From the NCBI RefSeq assembly GCF_014356525.2, contig NC_052509.1, forward strand, positions 30,274,436 through 30,338,435: a DNA stretch of 64,000 nt. The letters run 5' to 3'. Position 1 is the stretch's first letter. Every line of letters starts with the position of its first letter. Positions 49,954-62,760 of the stretch are shown one piece after another. The notes beneath the pieces were generated by a model that worked only from the letters and a program-made list of their open reading frames with translations, was not told the origin of the DNA and did no database searches. Source of the DNA: Nilaparvata lugens. Lineage: Eukaryota > Arthropoda > Insecta > Hemiptera > Delphacidae. The position numbers were made by a program, and so were the translations under genes.

Positions 49954-50370
49954 TGCCGTTTGTGTTGGAACTTGGAATTATGACATCCCTATTGTCTGTA
50001 CAGGTAGATCGGAATTTTCTCTTTTATTATATTCGGAACCTACAAGTTATGTATGGTAGCCATTGAGCTTATTAATTTTTTTTGTCCAAAAAGATGTGGG
50101 GTCCCAAATTTGAGAATAATTTTCAATATCATTTATCTTATCAATTCGAGTGATAGCTCATTTTACTCTAGAACATGGTATGCCATAGTGGAGTAGGTCA
50201 ATTTCCACACAGAAAAAACTAAACAAGTAGAATAGAGGACACATTATAAAATTTTTTTGTAACTAACTAGGTTTTGTATGTAATTTATTGTAATTTATCT
50301 AATATGTTGCGTAATTGATCTTGTAGTTTTGTTTTTTTTTGGGGAAATAAACATTCATTTAATTATTCGT

Positions 50371-50656
50371 TCATTTTACTCAGCTCTTCAAGGTGGGTTC
50401 AATGCATATCGGTTACCTGATTGAACCTTACCTAACCCTAACGCATGCCTTCGCCACGACCAACCTCACCAGACATGTGTATTTTAATGAAATGATTATA
50501 AACTCAACTTTTTGGAATGGGATTGCTCCAAAAATACTTCAACAGTGCAATTCATTAAAATATACATAGCCTATCTGGTGAGGTTAGAGGTACTAGTGAG
50601 GTTTTGTCAGGCAACCGAAATATGCATTGAAACCGCCTTGAAGAGCTGAGTAAAAT
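50371..50656. mobile_element. MITE 2 (about 286 bp)
   Basis: TCATTTTACTCAGCTCTTCA at the left end and its complement at the right end; the pairing extends about 45 bp inward. The other arm's copy (about 59458-59763) carries an extra 20-bp insertion, GACTTATTTATTACACTGTT-like, in its middle. Confidence 0.7.
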
Positions 50657-50827
50657 GAGCTATCACTCAATATGAAAGGACAAATATTAAGAATTCTCTA
50701 ATTTGGAGAAAAAGAAGAACAAGATGACAAAGAAGGAGAAGCAGAAGAAAAAGAAAAGTTGGGAAAAAAGTAGGTGTTATCCAATGTACCTACAAGGTAC
50801 TGGTATACAAAATACAAGGTATACAGA

Positions 50828-51376
50828 ATACAAGGTACTGGCCACGAAAAGATGCGCGTTGACAAATCCAAACCAGCTGGTCGGTGTGACGTCATTGGTG
50901 CTCTAAAAGTATATTCTTCCTATCTTTTCAATGTTAAATTGAGCAACTTTGTAAGTCTTTTTCTCAAAAAGTACATAACTTTCCAGTACCATCGACATCC
51001 CCTACGATTAATACAAGAATTTATCTTAAATTTTTTTAGAAATTCAATACTTTTGGACGGCTGGATCTTTCAGAATGATCGATTTTGTAAGAGCCTGCTC
51101 ATCGAATAACTGTTGCTCTCTTATTGAAAATTAACATGCTTTCCCTGGCTCTTTTGTAATTCAATTACTCAATGCTGATCAATTTGATAAAGCGATCATT
51201 GAATAAGGAATTAAAAACGTGGAAACATTAATTAGAGTATAATATTATTTCTCTCAACATCCTTCATATCTTGTCTGTATATTACATAGAATCAGTAGAA
51301 CATCTTGCCGGTTCAACATCTTTAATCCTTTAGGAGTGCACTCTTAATTCAGGAAAAAAATGATATACACATACTT
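50828..51376 (+). repeat. Module copy 1 (left arm)
   Basis: A unit starting AATACAAGGTACTGGCCACG and running past TTTTGGACGGCTGGATC and ACATGCTTTCCCTGGCTC. It is inverted at 53043-53568 in the same arm, and both recur in the other arm. A shorter copy (TTTGTAAGTCTTTTTCT..CCATCGACATCTCC) lies at about 51424-51595. Confidence 0.8.
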
Positions 51377-51423
51377 TAACCAGGTGATAGTTGTGTGTTA
51401 CGGTCACATACAATATTTATCTT

Positions 51424-51595
51424 TTTTCTTGAGCAGCTTTGTAAGTCTTTTTCTAAAAAGTATATAACTTTCAAGTCCCATCGACATCTCCTACGATTTA
51501 TACAATATTTATCTTCAATTTTTTTTAGAAATTCATCACCTTTGAACTCCTAGATCTTCCAGAATTCTCGATAATGTAAGGGCATACCGGTTTGG
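51424..51595 (+). repeat. Module partial copy (left arm)
   Basis: The central part of the same module in direct orientation relative to copy 1, with about 80% identity over the CATCGACATCTCCTACGATT region. Confidence 0.65.
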
Positions 51596-53042
51596 AGATA
51601 GAAAACTCTCATTTGTTACTACGAGAAGGGATACTCGTAGAATGAATGAATAGATTTTATTTGTCAACATTTGAAAAGATGAATGGCTTCAAAGGTTTTC
51701 TACTGGAGGTTTTCTATTCAAAGTTTTAATACCCCAACAATTATAAAGTTGAAAAAAGGTACTGAATGTAGCCTATTTCTCCTAGTAATACTTTGAGTGA
51801 TAATATAGACCTATACTTCTTCAATCACTGTTTTTATCAGCATAATAATTAGGCTTGGCTTGAATACTTTATAGTTATTTCGAGCTTTCTCGTTATTTAT
51901 TACGTTGTACACATTCGAGCTGTTTCCTTTGTTCATTGTGATATTCTTCTGCAAACTCAACCAATATCTATCCTTTCAAAATTGATTCTAATACCAATCT
52001 CAATGCAGAAGACATATAAAGGAAAAGCTAATATTAATTAGATAAAAGTAAAATCAAGAGCGGTTGCAGAGAATAAAGGTTGTTAGTGCAGGGCATTCCA
52101 TCAGTGATTTGAAAGGAGAATGTGGATGATCAACGGATGAAGATGATAAGCGCACCACTTTCCTCCCTTATGATATTATATTATGATATTTGATGATTTC
52201 GTTTGTTATTACCAATCAATTGGATTGATCAACAATTAAATTCCAATTTAATTTTCGATAAAGAACTTTATTGGTTTCAAAATTATTTACACTCAGTGAC
52301 CAAGGCACAATCTAGTAACATAATTTTTATCACATATACATCACTCACACTCTATGTGGTAGAAAGCCCCAATATATGGAACAAAAGAAGTATGGGGTGA
52401 TAGTATAACACTCACATTCATAAATGCATTATAAACTGAATAATTTGCTATTTGAAAAAATATCTTAAAATATGCCCAACTATATTATCTTTCCGGTATA
52501 GGAAAATAATGTGGAGATTGAAAATAATTGGAATTTACCACGCACATTATCCTGTTTTAAGTTTATGAGAGTTCAATTTCTAGAATTGAAATGCCCTCCG
52601 AGTTGATTAAAGAGATTTTCATCCTTTCTATTCTTTCAAACAGGAATTCAACCGATCACTTGCCTTATAGAATTATCAAGTTTATTAGAAGGAATATATT
52701 GTAGGATACTTATAGTATGAATTCATATTCATACGCATACTTTTCAATGTATGATTCATTTTCATTAAATTCATTATTATTGAATCATGAAGAGTTGATT
52801 TTTCCTTTCACAAATAAATAAAGAATGAGAGTTCTACAATAAGTACCAATTGAGAATTCCTCTTACAAATAATTAAATTAGAAATATGTGTTTCAGAATA
52901 CGAGATCAAGTATTCAATACAATTATTGAGAATTCCTCACGCGCAATCCATGCTTTAATATAATATTCGCCCTTATATTTTTTGTTATAGTTTTCAATTA
53001 GAAAGATTCAACCAGAAAACTATTTCCTCATCAAGTATGTGA

Positions 53043-53568
53043 AAGCCATAATTTTCCTGAAAAAGAGTTCCTCCTAAGGGATTAGGCAAGAAGTTCTATT
53101 GATTCTACATATGATATACAGTACACAGACAAGATAAAGGATTGTGAAAGAAATAATAGTACAATCAATGTTTCATGTTCTTAATACCTTATTCAATGAT
53201 CGATTTATCGAATTCATTAGCATTGAGTAATTGAATTACAAAAGAGCCAGGAAAAGCATGTTAATTTTCAATAAGAGAGCAACAGGTATTCGATGTAGGC
53301 TCTTACAAAATCAATCATTCTGAAAGATCCAGTCGTCCAAAAGTATTGAATTTCTAAAAAAAATTAAAGATAAATATTGTATGAGTCGTAGGAGATGTCG
53401 ATGGGACTTGAAAGTTATTTACTTTTTGAGAAAAAGACTTACAAAGCTGCTAAATTTAACATTGGAAATATAGGAAGAATAGATATTTAGAGTACCAATG
53501 ATGTCACACTGATCATCCGACTCTGATCATTAAAAGATCGAGATGCACGTGGCCAGTACCTTGTATTC
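53043..53568 (-). repeat. Module copy 2, inverted (left arm)
   Basis: Complement of 50828-51376 with indels and about 80-85% identity; thus each palindrome arm is itself partly palindromic. Confidence 0.8.
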
Positions 53569-54214
53569 CAAGTAACTTGGTGTTATCTACAGCTTCCACT
53601 TTTATAGAGAGATAAAATGAATGCATATCGTTTGAACTTGCCGGTTCAAGTTCAACTCCCCAATAGCGTTGTAGCGTTGTTACGCGGGAAAAGTTATCCA
53701 ATTCAGTTCCTTGGCGGGCGACAGCTGAACGAAGCGCGACTTTTGAAAATTTCTGCCTAGCGTCACAACTAATAATTATGTTTTTTCGGCTTAGGAAGGT
53801 GAAGGAGTCATGGGAAAATTCTACAAAAAGTCGTGAACGTTTTTTTCGTATATTTGAGATTCTTCTAAATTTTTAAATCAATCTGTCCAAATTTAACAAA
53901 GTTATAAGCATTTTCAAATGTGATGCTGGTTAAGAATAAAAATAGAGTAATATCCGTATTCCCTACCAGACATTCAGCTGAACTTTGAGTTCTCATTTTA
54001 TTCTATGGAAAAATGAATGCATTTTTAGCATTTCTGAGCTTGGAATCATATTTTTCAAATGTTTCTTCATATCTTTATCCAATCAGGTACAATTTATATA
54101 ATATACAGTGATGCAGTAATTAAGATTTCTATTACATAAATACATACATTACATATATAAATTAATAAATATATACATTATATAAATTACATACTTGAGT
54201 ATATTCTCACCATT

Positions 54215-54280
54215 GAACAGACCAACACGAATTGTAGAGATTTAAACAAAAGACCCACCTTGTGTTAAGGAATGAACCTA
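54215..54280 (-). repeat. 66-bp repeat, right member of the inverted pair
   Basis: Complement of 46073-46138 without gaps. Confidence 0.6.
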
Positions 54281-54570
54281 CACTTCTATGGATGAATACT
54301 TCGTATACAAATCAATTAATATCAGATAATTTGATAATATTCTAGAGATTGGAGTTAGACTCACTAATATTCTATAAGGAATAATTGTCATACTTGGAAG
54401 ATGTTGGAGTACATTGCTCATTATAATGTAAATGTAGTAACAGTTTGTAGCATTCGATGTTTTAATGATTCCAGTAGTCCTTCATTATTGTACTTTCTTG
54501 TGTATGTCACTGCAATAAACTGAATTTATTGATACACGAAATAATTCTAAAATCAATATAACAATAGGCA

Positions 54571-54756
54571 GTGTTCGGTAAAGATGGTATTGTGATTAAA
54601 ATTCATTCAAAGACCTGGCATGCTGCCCAAAAGTCTTCATTCAGTTTTAACAATCGAAACCTTGATATTATTCCAGCAAATAAGTTTGAATTTCACGGCC
54701 ATTCCCCAATTTTATTCAGATGTTCATACCTTAAGATTAGTGTGGTTAATTTCTGA
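54571..54756 (+). other. Short open frame, possible exon
   Basis: It follows CAATAG at 54566-54569, which could be a weak splice acceptor. 62 codons (FGKDGIVIKIHSKTWHAAQK...) with balanced composition unlike the AT noise around it. No family recognised; it may equally be a chance frame. Confidence 0.2.
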
Positions 54757-55057
54757 TGAGAAAGTCAAAAACATTTTTTTTAATTTCCAATAATTGATAG
54801 ATACCCAAAAGTCAAATTCTTTTATATTAACAGCCCATTTTTCATATTCTTAAGAGAAGGGTTGTTTAAAACCTTTATGGTCACTCACACCATTAGCATC
54901 CACCGACCTTCCCACCCACTGAAGCTTGCAGCTCCTGAAAACATGCGTTGTATCCCCAAAAATTCCCTAATGTAATGCTTTTTGTCTGTCATCTTGAACT
55001 TGAAAAATTTCATTTCATGAAAACTGTACTTGTTCTATAGTTGTTATTGTCTCTCTA

Positions 55058-55210
55058 AGGGCCATTTGCACAGTGACAGTTTAAACGAAAATTCCATCTT
55101 AAACTGGATGAAATCCATATCAAGTCTCATTTGTTATAATGTGTTACATTTTGAGTTTAAGCCACCAGCTGATTAAATTCAGTTTAAGCTTTGACTGTGC
55201 AAATGGCTCT
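55058..55210. mobile_element. MITE 3 (153 bp)
   Basis: Left end AGGGCCATTTGCACAGTGAC, right end the complement of AGAGCCATTTGCACAGTC; both continue with AGYTTAAAC. No clean target duplication. No coding. Confidence 0.7.
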
Positions 55211-55507
55211 CAATTCGGTAATTCCCTTTCAACTGATACAGCTCATTGGGGTTTTCAGGAATCTCCTAGATTTCTACATTTATTGAGCATGCTTGACTTA
55301 TTATGCAACCTCAAATAAATAAATAAATCAACTTTATTAATCAACTTTTAATGCATAAAAAAACGGTGCTTGTACAATTTTTTTCCTTTACATATTCTGA
55401 CAACATGAAAATCTTAGTTATGTGCAATACAAGTTCACGGAGCCGGTCGCTGGTTGATTCAAACAAATCTCAAATCATTATTACAAAGACGAAGTATGGC
55501 AACGTTT

Positions 55508-55755
55508 GATGGACCTTCATGAGGAGTGGAATTTATTTACTATATATGAGAATTGGCAACACAGCTCAGCGGACCGAACATAGGAGCACATTTCACGCAG
55601 CAATTATAATATTGAAGGACCTTCTTGAGGAGTAAAATTTGCATGCAACTCCAATGTTGGCGCCAAATCACTCAAGACCCAACATAGGAGTAGATTTTAT
55701 ATAGCAGAATTATATAAGCACTTTGGAGGTTAGAAAGGACCATCATGAGGTGAAT
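55508..55755 (+). repeat. Degenerate repeats GGACCTTCATGAGGAGT
   Basis: Three variants of GGACC(T/A)TC(A/T)TGAGG and three of ACATAGGAGYA in alternating order, period 105-115 bp. Confidence 0.55.
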
Positions 55756-55854
55756 AACTTCACAAGGATCTAGATTAATTATGGATGAATATATCATAAA
55801 TTGAGTGGAATATAACCATTCAGCAAGTCAAGTTCTTCAGGTATAACATAATAG

Positions 55855-56013
55855 TTTCATTTTGTGACTATCTGATCAAATTTAAAATGGGGTATATATA
55901 TATATATATATTTACGTTTTTGAGCCTGTTGTGGGTCCAGTAAAATTTCAACTCTTATGTAGTTCCCCGGGACCCCCCATTTTAAATTTGATCAGATAGT
56001 CACAAAATGAAAA
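55855..56013. repeat. 38-bp-arm hairpin abutting the right palindrome arm
   Basis: Arms 55855-55892 and 55975-56013 pair almost perfectly (CTATCTGATCAAATTTAAAA core) around an 82-base loop with a (TA)n run. The right arm of the hairpin ends at the exact base where the large palindrome arm begins. Confidence 0.8.
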
Positions 56014-59000
56014 TGTACCTGATTGGATAAAGATATGAAGAAACATTTGAAAAATATGATTCCAAGCTCAGAAATGCTAAAAATGCATTTATTTTTCCAT
56101 AGAATAAAATGAGAACTCAAAGTTCAGCTGAATGTCTGGTAGGGAATACGGATATTACTCTATTTTTATTCTTAACCAGCATCACATTTGAAAATGCTTA
56201 TAACTTTGTTAAATTTGGACAGATTGATTTAAAAATTTAGAAGAATCTCAAATATATGAAAAAAACGTTCACGACTTTTTGTAGAATTTTCCCATGACTC
56301 CTTCACCTTCCTAAGCCGAAAAAACATAATTATTATGAGAGTTGTGATGCTAGGAAAAAATTTTCAAAAGTCGCGCTTCGTTCAGCTGTCGCCCGCCAAG
56401 GAACTGAATTGGATAACTTTTCCCGCGTAACAACACTACAACGCTATTGGGTAGTTGAACTTGAACCGGCAAGTTCAAACGATATGCATTCATTTTATCT
56501 CTCTATAAAAGTGGGAGCTGTAGATAACACCAAGTTACTTGGAATACAAGGTACTGGCCACGTGCATCTCGATCTTTTAATGATCAGAGTCGGATGATCA
56601 GTGTGACATCATTGGTACTCTAAATATCTATTCTTCCTATATTTCCAATGTTAAATTTAGCAGCTTTGTAAGTCTTTTTCTCAAAAAGTAAATAACTTTC
56701 AAGTCCCATCGACATCTCCTACGACTCATACAATATTTATCTTTATTTTTTTTTAGAAATTCAATACTTTTGGACGACTGGATCTATCAGAATGATTGAT
56801 TTTGTAAGAGCCTACATCGAATACCTGTTGCTCTCTTATTGAAAATTAACATGCTTTTCCTGGCTCTTTTGTAATTCAATTACTCAATGCTAATGAATTC
56901 GATAAATCGATCATTGAATAAGGTATTAAGAACATGAAACATTGATTGTACTATTATTTCTTTCACAATCCTTTATCTTGTCTGTGTACTGTATATCATA
57001 TGTAGAATCAATAGAACTTCTTGTCTAATCCCTTAGGAGGAACTCTTTTTTCAGGAAAATTATGGCTTTCACATACTTGATGAGGAAATAGTTTTCTGGT
57101 TGAATCTTTCTAATTGAAAACTATAACAAAAAATATAAGGGCGAATATTATATTAAAGCATGGATTGCGCGTGAGGAATTCTCAATAATTGTATTGAATA
57201 CTTGATCTCGTATTCTGAAACACATATTTCTAATTTAATTATTTGTAAGAGGAATTCTCAATTGGTACTTATTGTAGAACTCTCATTCTTTATTTATTTG
57301 TGAAAGGGAAAATCAACTCTTCATGATTCAATAATAATGAATTTAATGAAAATGAATCATACATTGAAAAGTATGCGTATGAATATGAATTCATACTATA
57401 AGTATCCTACAATATATTCCTTCTAATAAACTTGATAATTCTATAAGGCAAGTGATCGGTTGAATTCCTGTTTGAAAGAATAGAAAGGATGAAAATCTCT
57501 TTAATCAACTCGGAGGGCATTTCAATTCTAGAAATTGAACTCTCATAAACTTAAAACAGGATAATGTGCGTGGTAAATTCCAATAATTATTTTCAATCTC
57601 CACATTATTTTCCTATACCGGAAAGAAAATATAGTTGGGCATATTTTAAGATATTTTTTCAAATAGCAAATTATTCAGTTTATAATGCATTTATGAATGT
57701 GAGTGTTATACTATCACCCCATACTTTCTTTTGTTCCATATATTGGGGCTTTCTACCACATAGAGTGTGAGTGATGTATATGTGATAAAAATTATGTTAC
57801 TAGATTGTGCCTTGGTCACTGAGTGTAAATAATTTTGAAACCAATGAAGTTCTTTATCGAAAATAAAATTGGAATTTAATTGTTGATCAATCCAATTGAT
57901 TGGTAATAACAAACGAAATCATCAAATATCATAATATAATATCATAAGGGAGGAAAGTGGTGCGCTTATCATCTTCATCCGTTGATCATCCACATTCTCC
58001 TTTCAAATCACTGATGGAATGCCCTGCACTAACAACCTTTATTCTCTGCAACCGCTCTTGATTTTACTTTTATCTAATTAATATTAGCTTTTCCTTTATA
58101 TGTCTTCTGCATTGAGATTGGTATTAGAATCAATTTTGAAAGGATAGATATTGGTTGAGTTTGCAGAAGAATATCACAATGAACAAAGGAAACAGCTCGA
58201 ATGTGTACAACGTAATAAATAACGAGAAAGCTCGAAATAACTATAAAGTATTCAAGCCAAGCCTAATTATTACGCTGATAAAAACAGTGATTGAAGAAGT
58301 ATAGGTCTATATTATCACTCAAAGTATTACTAGGAGAAATAGGCTACATTCAGTACCTTTTTCCAACTTTATAATTGTTGGGGTATTAAAACTTTGAATA
58401 GAAAACCTCCAGTAGAAAACCTTTGAAGCCATTCATCTTTTCAAATGTTGACAAATAAAATCTATTCATTCATTCTACGAGTATCCCTTCTCGTAGTAAC
58501 AAATGAGAGTTCTCTATCTCCAAACCGGTATGCCCTTACATTATCGAGAATTCTGGAAGATCTAGGAGTTCAAAGGTGATGAATTTCTAAAAAAAATTGA
58601 AGATAAATATTGTATAAATCGTAGGAGATGTCGATGGGACTTAAAAGTTATATACTTTTTAGAAAAAGACTTACAAAGCTGCTCAAGAAAAAAGATAAAT
58701 ATTGTATGTGACCGTAACACACAACTATCACCTGGTTAAAGTATGTGTATATCATTTTTTTCCTGAATTAAGAGTGCACTCCTAAAGGATTAAAGATGTT
58801 GAACCGGCAAGATGTTCTACTGATTCTATGTAATATACAGACAAGATATGAAGGATGTTGAGAGAAATAATATTATACTCTAATTAATGTTTCCACGTTT
58901 TTAATTCCTTATTCAATGATCGCTTTATCAAATTGATCAGCATTGAGTAATTGAATTACAAAAGAGCCAGGGAAAGCATGTTAATTTTCAATAAGAGAGC

Positions 59001-61104
59001 AACAGTTATTCAATGAGCAGGCTCTTACAAAATCGATCATTCTGAAAGATCCAGCCGTCCAAAAGTATTGAATTTCTAAAAAAAATTAAGATAAATTCTT
59101 GTATTAATCGTAGGGGATGTCGATGGTACTGGAAAGTTATGTACTTTTTGAGAAAAAGACTTACAAAGCTGCTCAATTCAACATTGAAAAGATAGGAAGA
59201 ATATACTTTTAGAGCATCAATGACGTTACACCGACCAGCTGGTTTGGATTTGTCAACGCGCATCTTTTCGTGGCCAGTACCTTGTATTCTGTATACCTTG
59301 TATTTTGTATACCAGTACCTTGTAGGTACATTGGATAAGACCTACTTTTTTCCCAACTTTTCTTTTTCTTCTGCTTCTCCTTCTTTGTCATCTTGTTCTT
59401 CTTTTTCTCCAAATTAGAGAATTCTTAATATTTGTCCTTTCATATTGAGTGATAACTCATTTTACTCAGCTCTTCAAGGCGGTTTCAATGCATATTTCGG
59501 TTGCCTGACAAAACCTCACTAGTACCTCTAACCTCACCAGATAGGCTATGTATATTTTAATGAATTGCACTGTTGACTTATTTATTACACTGTTGAAGTA
59601 TTTTTGGAGCAATCCCATTCCAAAAAGTTGAGTTTATAATCATTTCATTAAAATACACATGTCTGGTGAGGTTGGTCGTGGCGAAGGCATGCGTTAGGGT
59701 TAGGTAAGGTTCAATCAGGTAACTGATATGCATTGAACCCACCTTGAAGAGCTGAGTAAAATGAACAAATAATTAAATGAATGTTTATTTCCCCCCAAAA
59801 AAAAACTACAAGATCAATTACGCAACATATTAGATAAATTACAATAAATTACATACAAAACCTAGTTAGTTACAAAAAAATTTTATAATGTGTCCTCTAT
59901 TCTACTTGTTTAGTTTTTTCTGTGTGGAAATTGACCTACTCCACTATGGCATACCATGTTCTAGAGTAAAATGAGCTATCACTCGAATTGATAAGATAAA
60001 TGATATTGAAAATTATTCTCAAATTAGGGCCCCACATCTTTTTGGACAAAAAAAATTAATAAGCTCAATGGCTACCATACATAACTTGTAGGTTCCGAAT
60101 ATAATAAAAGAGAAAATTCCGATCTACCTGTACAGACAATAGGGATGTCATAATTCCAAGTTCCAACACAAACGGCAAGTTGCACAAAAGAAAATGTAAT
60201 TTAATTAACATAAGATGACGTCATCATACAGAGCTGAACAGGGAAGTGGCTGTAGTGGCTCCATTAAAGACGTCATCTTATGGTTTGATTTTCTTTTATG
60301 CAACTGGCTGATAGAATTTCAATTTTTGGTTTTTCGTTCCTCGCGATGTCTGTAAGGATTCTTCCAATAGGCATGGTTACAGTATTTTCTTTCGATTGAA
60401 TTTATGATAATACATAATTTTCCAAGCTGATAGGCTGAATGCAGTTGATTTGTTGATGCACTTCATAGATTCAATTTATGATTTTTGAAGTGACATTGGA
60501 ATTTTTTTCATTGATTTTCATTGTTAGCTTCATTAGTAATTTTGGAAGCTATTCTTCCAATAAGCTAGATTTCTTGTTTCAGGATTTGTTTCAATGTATA
60601 ATTAGCTTTTCAAGTTTGATTAATTAACTGTTTCCATCTATTTCAATTAAACTAATATTTCTCGAAGAAAAAGATCATCACACTAGATGACACATTATTT
60701 TAATGTAGTCTTTGGAAGAAAAACAACAGCTAAAATACTTTTTTGATACGTATCATCGTTTTCCAATAAAGCATTCAAAGTTGCAATTTTCAAAAAACGT
60801 TTTCCACAATAAGAAGGTTAGAACCAAAGAAGAGGTAGAGTTTGTAATCTAATAATATTGTATGTGCTAGAACCCACTACAATGTGCATTTTCCACAATT
60901 GTTTCACATGTATTTTCATGTGGTTTTCTAGAAAGTGAATATAAGATACTGTAGCAGCTATTCTCTATCTATGAAAATTGTTTATATTGAATATAACAGG
61001 AACTATTATAAAATAAATGAAATAATAAACAGGAATAAATTGTAGAAATAAAAAAAATACTGAAATTCAAAAACCATTTATAATTTCAAATTATTATGGG
61101 GGTT
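56014..61104 (-). repeat. Right arm of the 12-kb imperfect palindrome
   Basis: 5,091 bp, complement of 49030-54091. Differences include an extra 20 bp in MITE 2, small indels near 56780 and 60710, and single-base changes. Module copies are at about 56545-57060 (+) and 58750-59275 (-), with a partial copy at about 58520-58685. Confidence 0.92.
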
Positions 61105-61274
61105 GACAGAATCCAAGGGCAGGGCAGTGGACTGTGGATGATAGTTGGTATAAATACCTACAAATAAATCTTTGAATTCTGTACATAAAAATACTGATAG
61201 CTTGAAGTGTGGTAAGTACGCCAATAAAAGACTAAATGAATCAACAATATAAGATTTAATAATAATAAGATGAT

Positions 61275-61550
61275 AATAGTAGGCAGATGGCCACATACAA
61301 AAACAATTGTGTCAAGTATCCTGGGATCAATAAAATAATGATAGGCAGGTGGCCACATACAAACATTGAATCAAATATTTTGAGATCAATAAAATAATAA
61401 TAGGCAGATGGCCACATACAAAGGCAATTGTAAGTAGGTTAAGTCTTTGAATCCTTAAATAATAATAGGCAGATGGCCACATACAAAGGCAATTGTAAGT
61501 AGGTTAAGTCTTTGAATCCTTAAATAATAATAGGCAGATGGCCACATACA
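61275..61550 (+). repeat. Tandem repeat array 1 (AGGCAGATGGCCACATACAA)
   Basis: Five copies of AGGCAG(A/G)TGGCCACATACAA at intervals of roughly 55-70 bases. Two successive intervals (AAGTAGGTTAAGTCTTTGAA included) are identical. Confidence 0.85.
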
Positions 61551-61799
61551 AAAACAATGAGTCAAATCTTGGGAAAATTACAACATGTGAAATAATGTAG
61601 AGAACTAAAAAATTTAAAAGAAATAAGGTCAATGACATTAATGACCATTGAAGTATGACAATAAATGCAAAGGCAGTAATAATGATACCTGAAATGAATA
61701 TAAATTGAGTGCTATAATGAAAGTTATTACTAAGGTACAATAATGATGATTAAAAAATGACAATAAGCTGTAAAAAATGCTCAGCAAATAACATAAAAA

Positions 61800-62760
61800 T
61801 ATATGCGGCATAGGCCTTCAGTGATTTGAATGTCAAAATAGACTTCGACCAAACAATTAATAGGCGTTACTGGCCTTAAAATATCACTTAAGAGCTAAGG
61901 GTAGCTAATAAATACAATGAGGACAGTCCGGGTTGAATATAGGCGACATGGGCCTTCAATGAATTGAATGTCAAGACAGACATCAATTAGAACGAGTAAT
62001 AGGCGACAGTGGCCTTCAATGAATCACTTGTAAAGCCAAGGGTATCTGTCAAATCCAAAGAATAATTGCTACAATTGAATACAATTATATAGGCGTCAGT
62101 GGCCTCAGAAAATCACTTGTGAAGTCAAGGGTAACTGTTAAATACAATGAATTAATAGGCGTCGGTGGCCTTAGTGAATTGCATGTCAAGATAGACATCA
62201 ATCAAATAATAAGTAGGCGTCAGTGGCCTCAGTGAATTGAATGTCAAGATAGACATTAATAAAACAATAAGTAGGCGTCAGTGGCCTCAGAAAATCACTT
62301 GTAAAGCCAAGGGTAGCTGTCAAATCCAATGAATTATAGGCGTCGGTGGCCTTAGTGAATTGCATGTCAAGATAGACATCAATCAATAATAAGTAGGCGT
62401 CAGTGGCCTCAGTGAATTGAATGTCAAGATAGACATTAATAAAACAATAAGTAGGCGTCAGTGGCCTCAGAAAATCACTTGTAAAGCCAAGGGTAGCTGT
62501 CAAATCCAATGAATTAATAGGCGTTGGTGGCCTTAGTGAATTGAATGTCAAGATAGACATTAATAAAACAATAAGTAGGCGTCAGTGGCCTCAGTGAATT
62601 GAATGTCAAGATAGACATTAATAAAACAATAAGTAGGCGTCAGTGGCCTCAGAAAATCACTTGTAAAGCCAAGGGTAGCTGTCAAATCCAATGAATTAAT
62701 AGGCGTTGGTGGCCTTAGTGAATTGAATGTCAAGATAGACATTAATAAAACAATAATGAT
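61800..62760 (+). repeat. Tandem repeat array 2 with alternating monomers
   Basis: Units start AGGCGTCAGTGGCCTCAG or AGGCGT(C/T)GGTGGCCTTAG. They are followed by either TGAATTGAATGTCAAGATAG (type 1) or AAAATCACTTGTAAAGCCAA (type 2). The two types follow a higher-order order that repeats every 180-190 bp in the second half, where copies are nearly identical. Long minus-strand frames here are repeat translations. Confidence 0.9.

Larger units (their letters stand above)
49030..54091 (+). repeat. Left arm of a 12-kb imperfect palindrome
   Basis: 5,062 bp that recur as the complement at 56014-61104, with only scattered substitutions and small indels. The outer start is AACCCCCATAATAATTTG, the inner end ...CCAATCAGGTACA. 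It contains two MITEs, three copies of a 160-550-bp module and no credible gene. Apparent ORFs appear in mirror image on both arms. Confidence 0.92.
54092..56013. other. Spacer of the 12-kb palindrome
   Basis: 1,922 bp with a 66-bp repeat (54215-54280), a short open frame at 54571-54756, a MITE (55058-55210), AT-rich DNA, GGACCTTCATGAGGAGT-like repeats (55508-55755) and a hairpin at 55855-56013 next to the right arm. Confidence 0.8.

Noticed and set aside
50703..50906. Lys-rich frame MEKKKNKMTKKEKQ and its mirror in the other arm (59209-59412)
   Set aside because: A low-complexity A/G-rich sequence; open on both strands and in both palindrome arms without a domain.
52203..52400. 65-codon frame mirrored at 57706-57912
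   Set aside because: It exists only because the arms are inverted copies. No family resemblance and AT-driven composition.
49030..61104. Assembly artefact as the simple explanation of the palindrome
   Set aside because: The arms differ by scattered substitutions and by indels (for example about 20 bp extra in one MITE copy), which read-level fold-back artefacts would not give. It is still worth confirming with spanning reads.
61275..62760. CRISPR-like regular spacing of short repeats
   Set aside because: Spacers between repeats are themselves repeated, not unique, and the DNA is clearly eukaryotic. These are tandem satellites.
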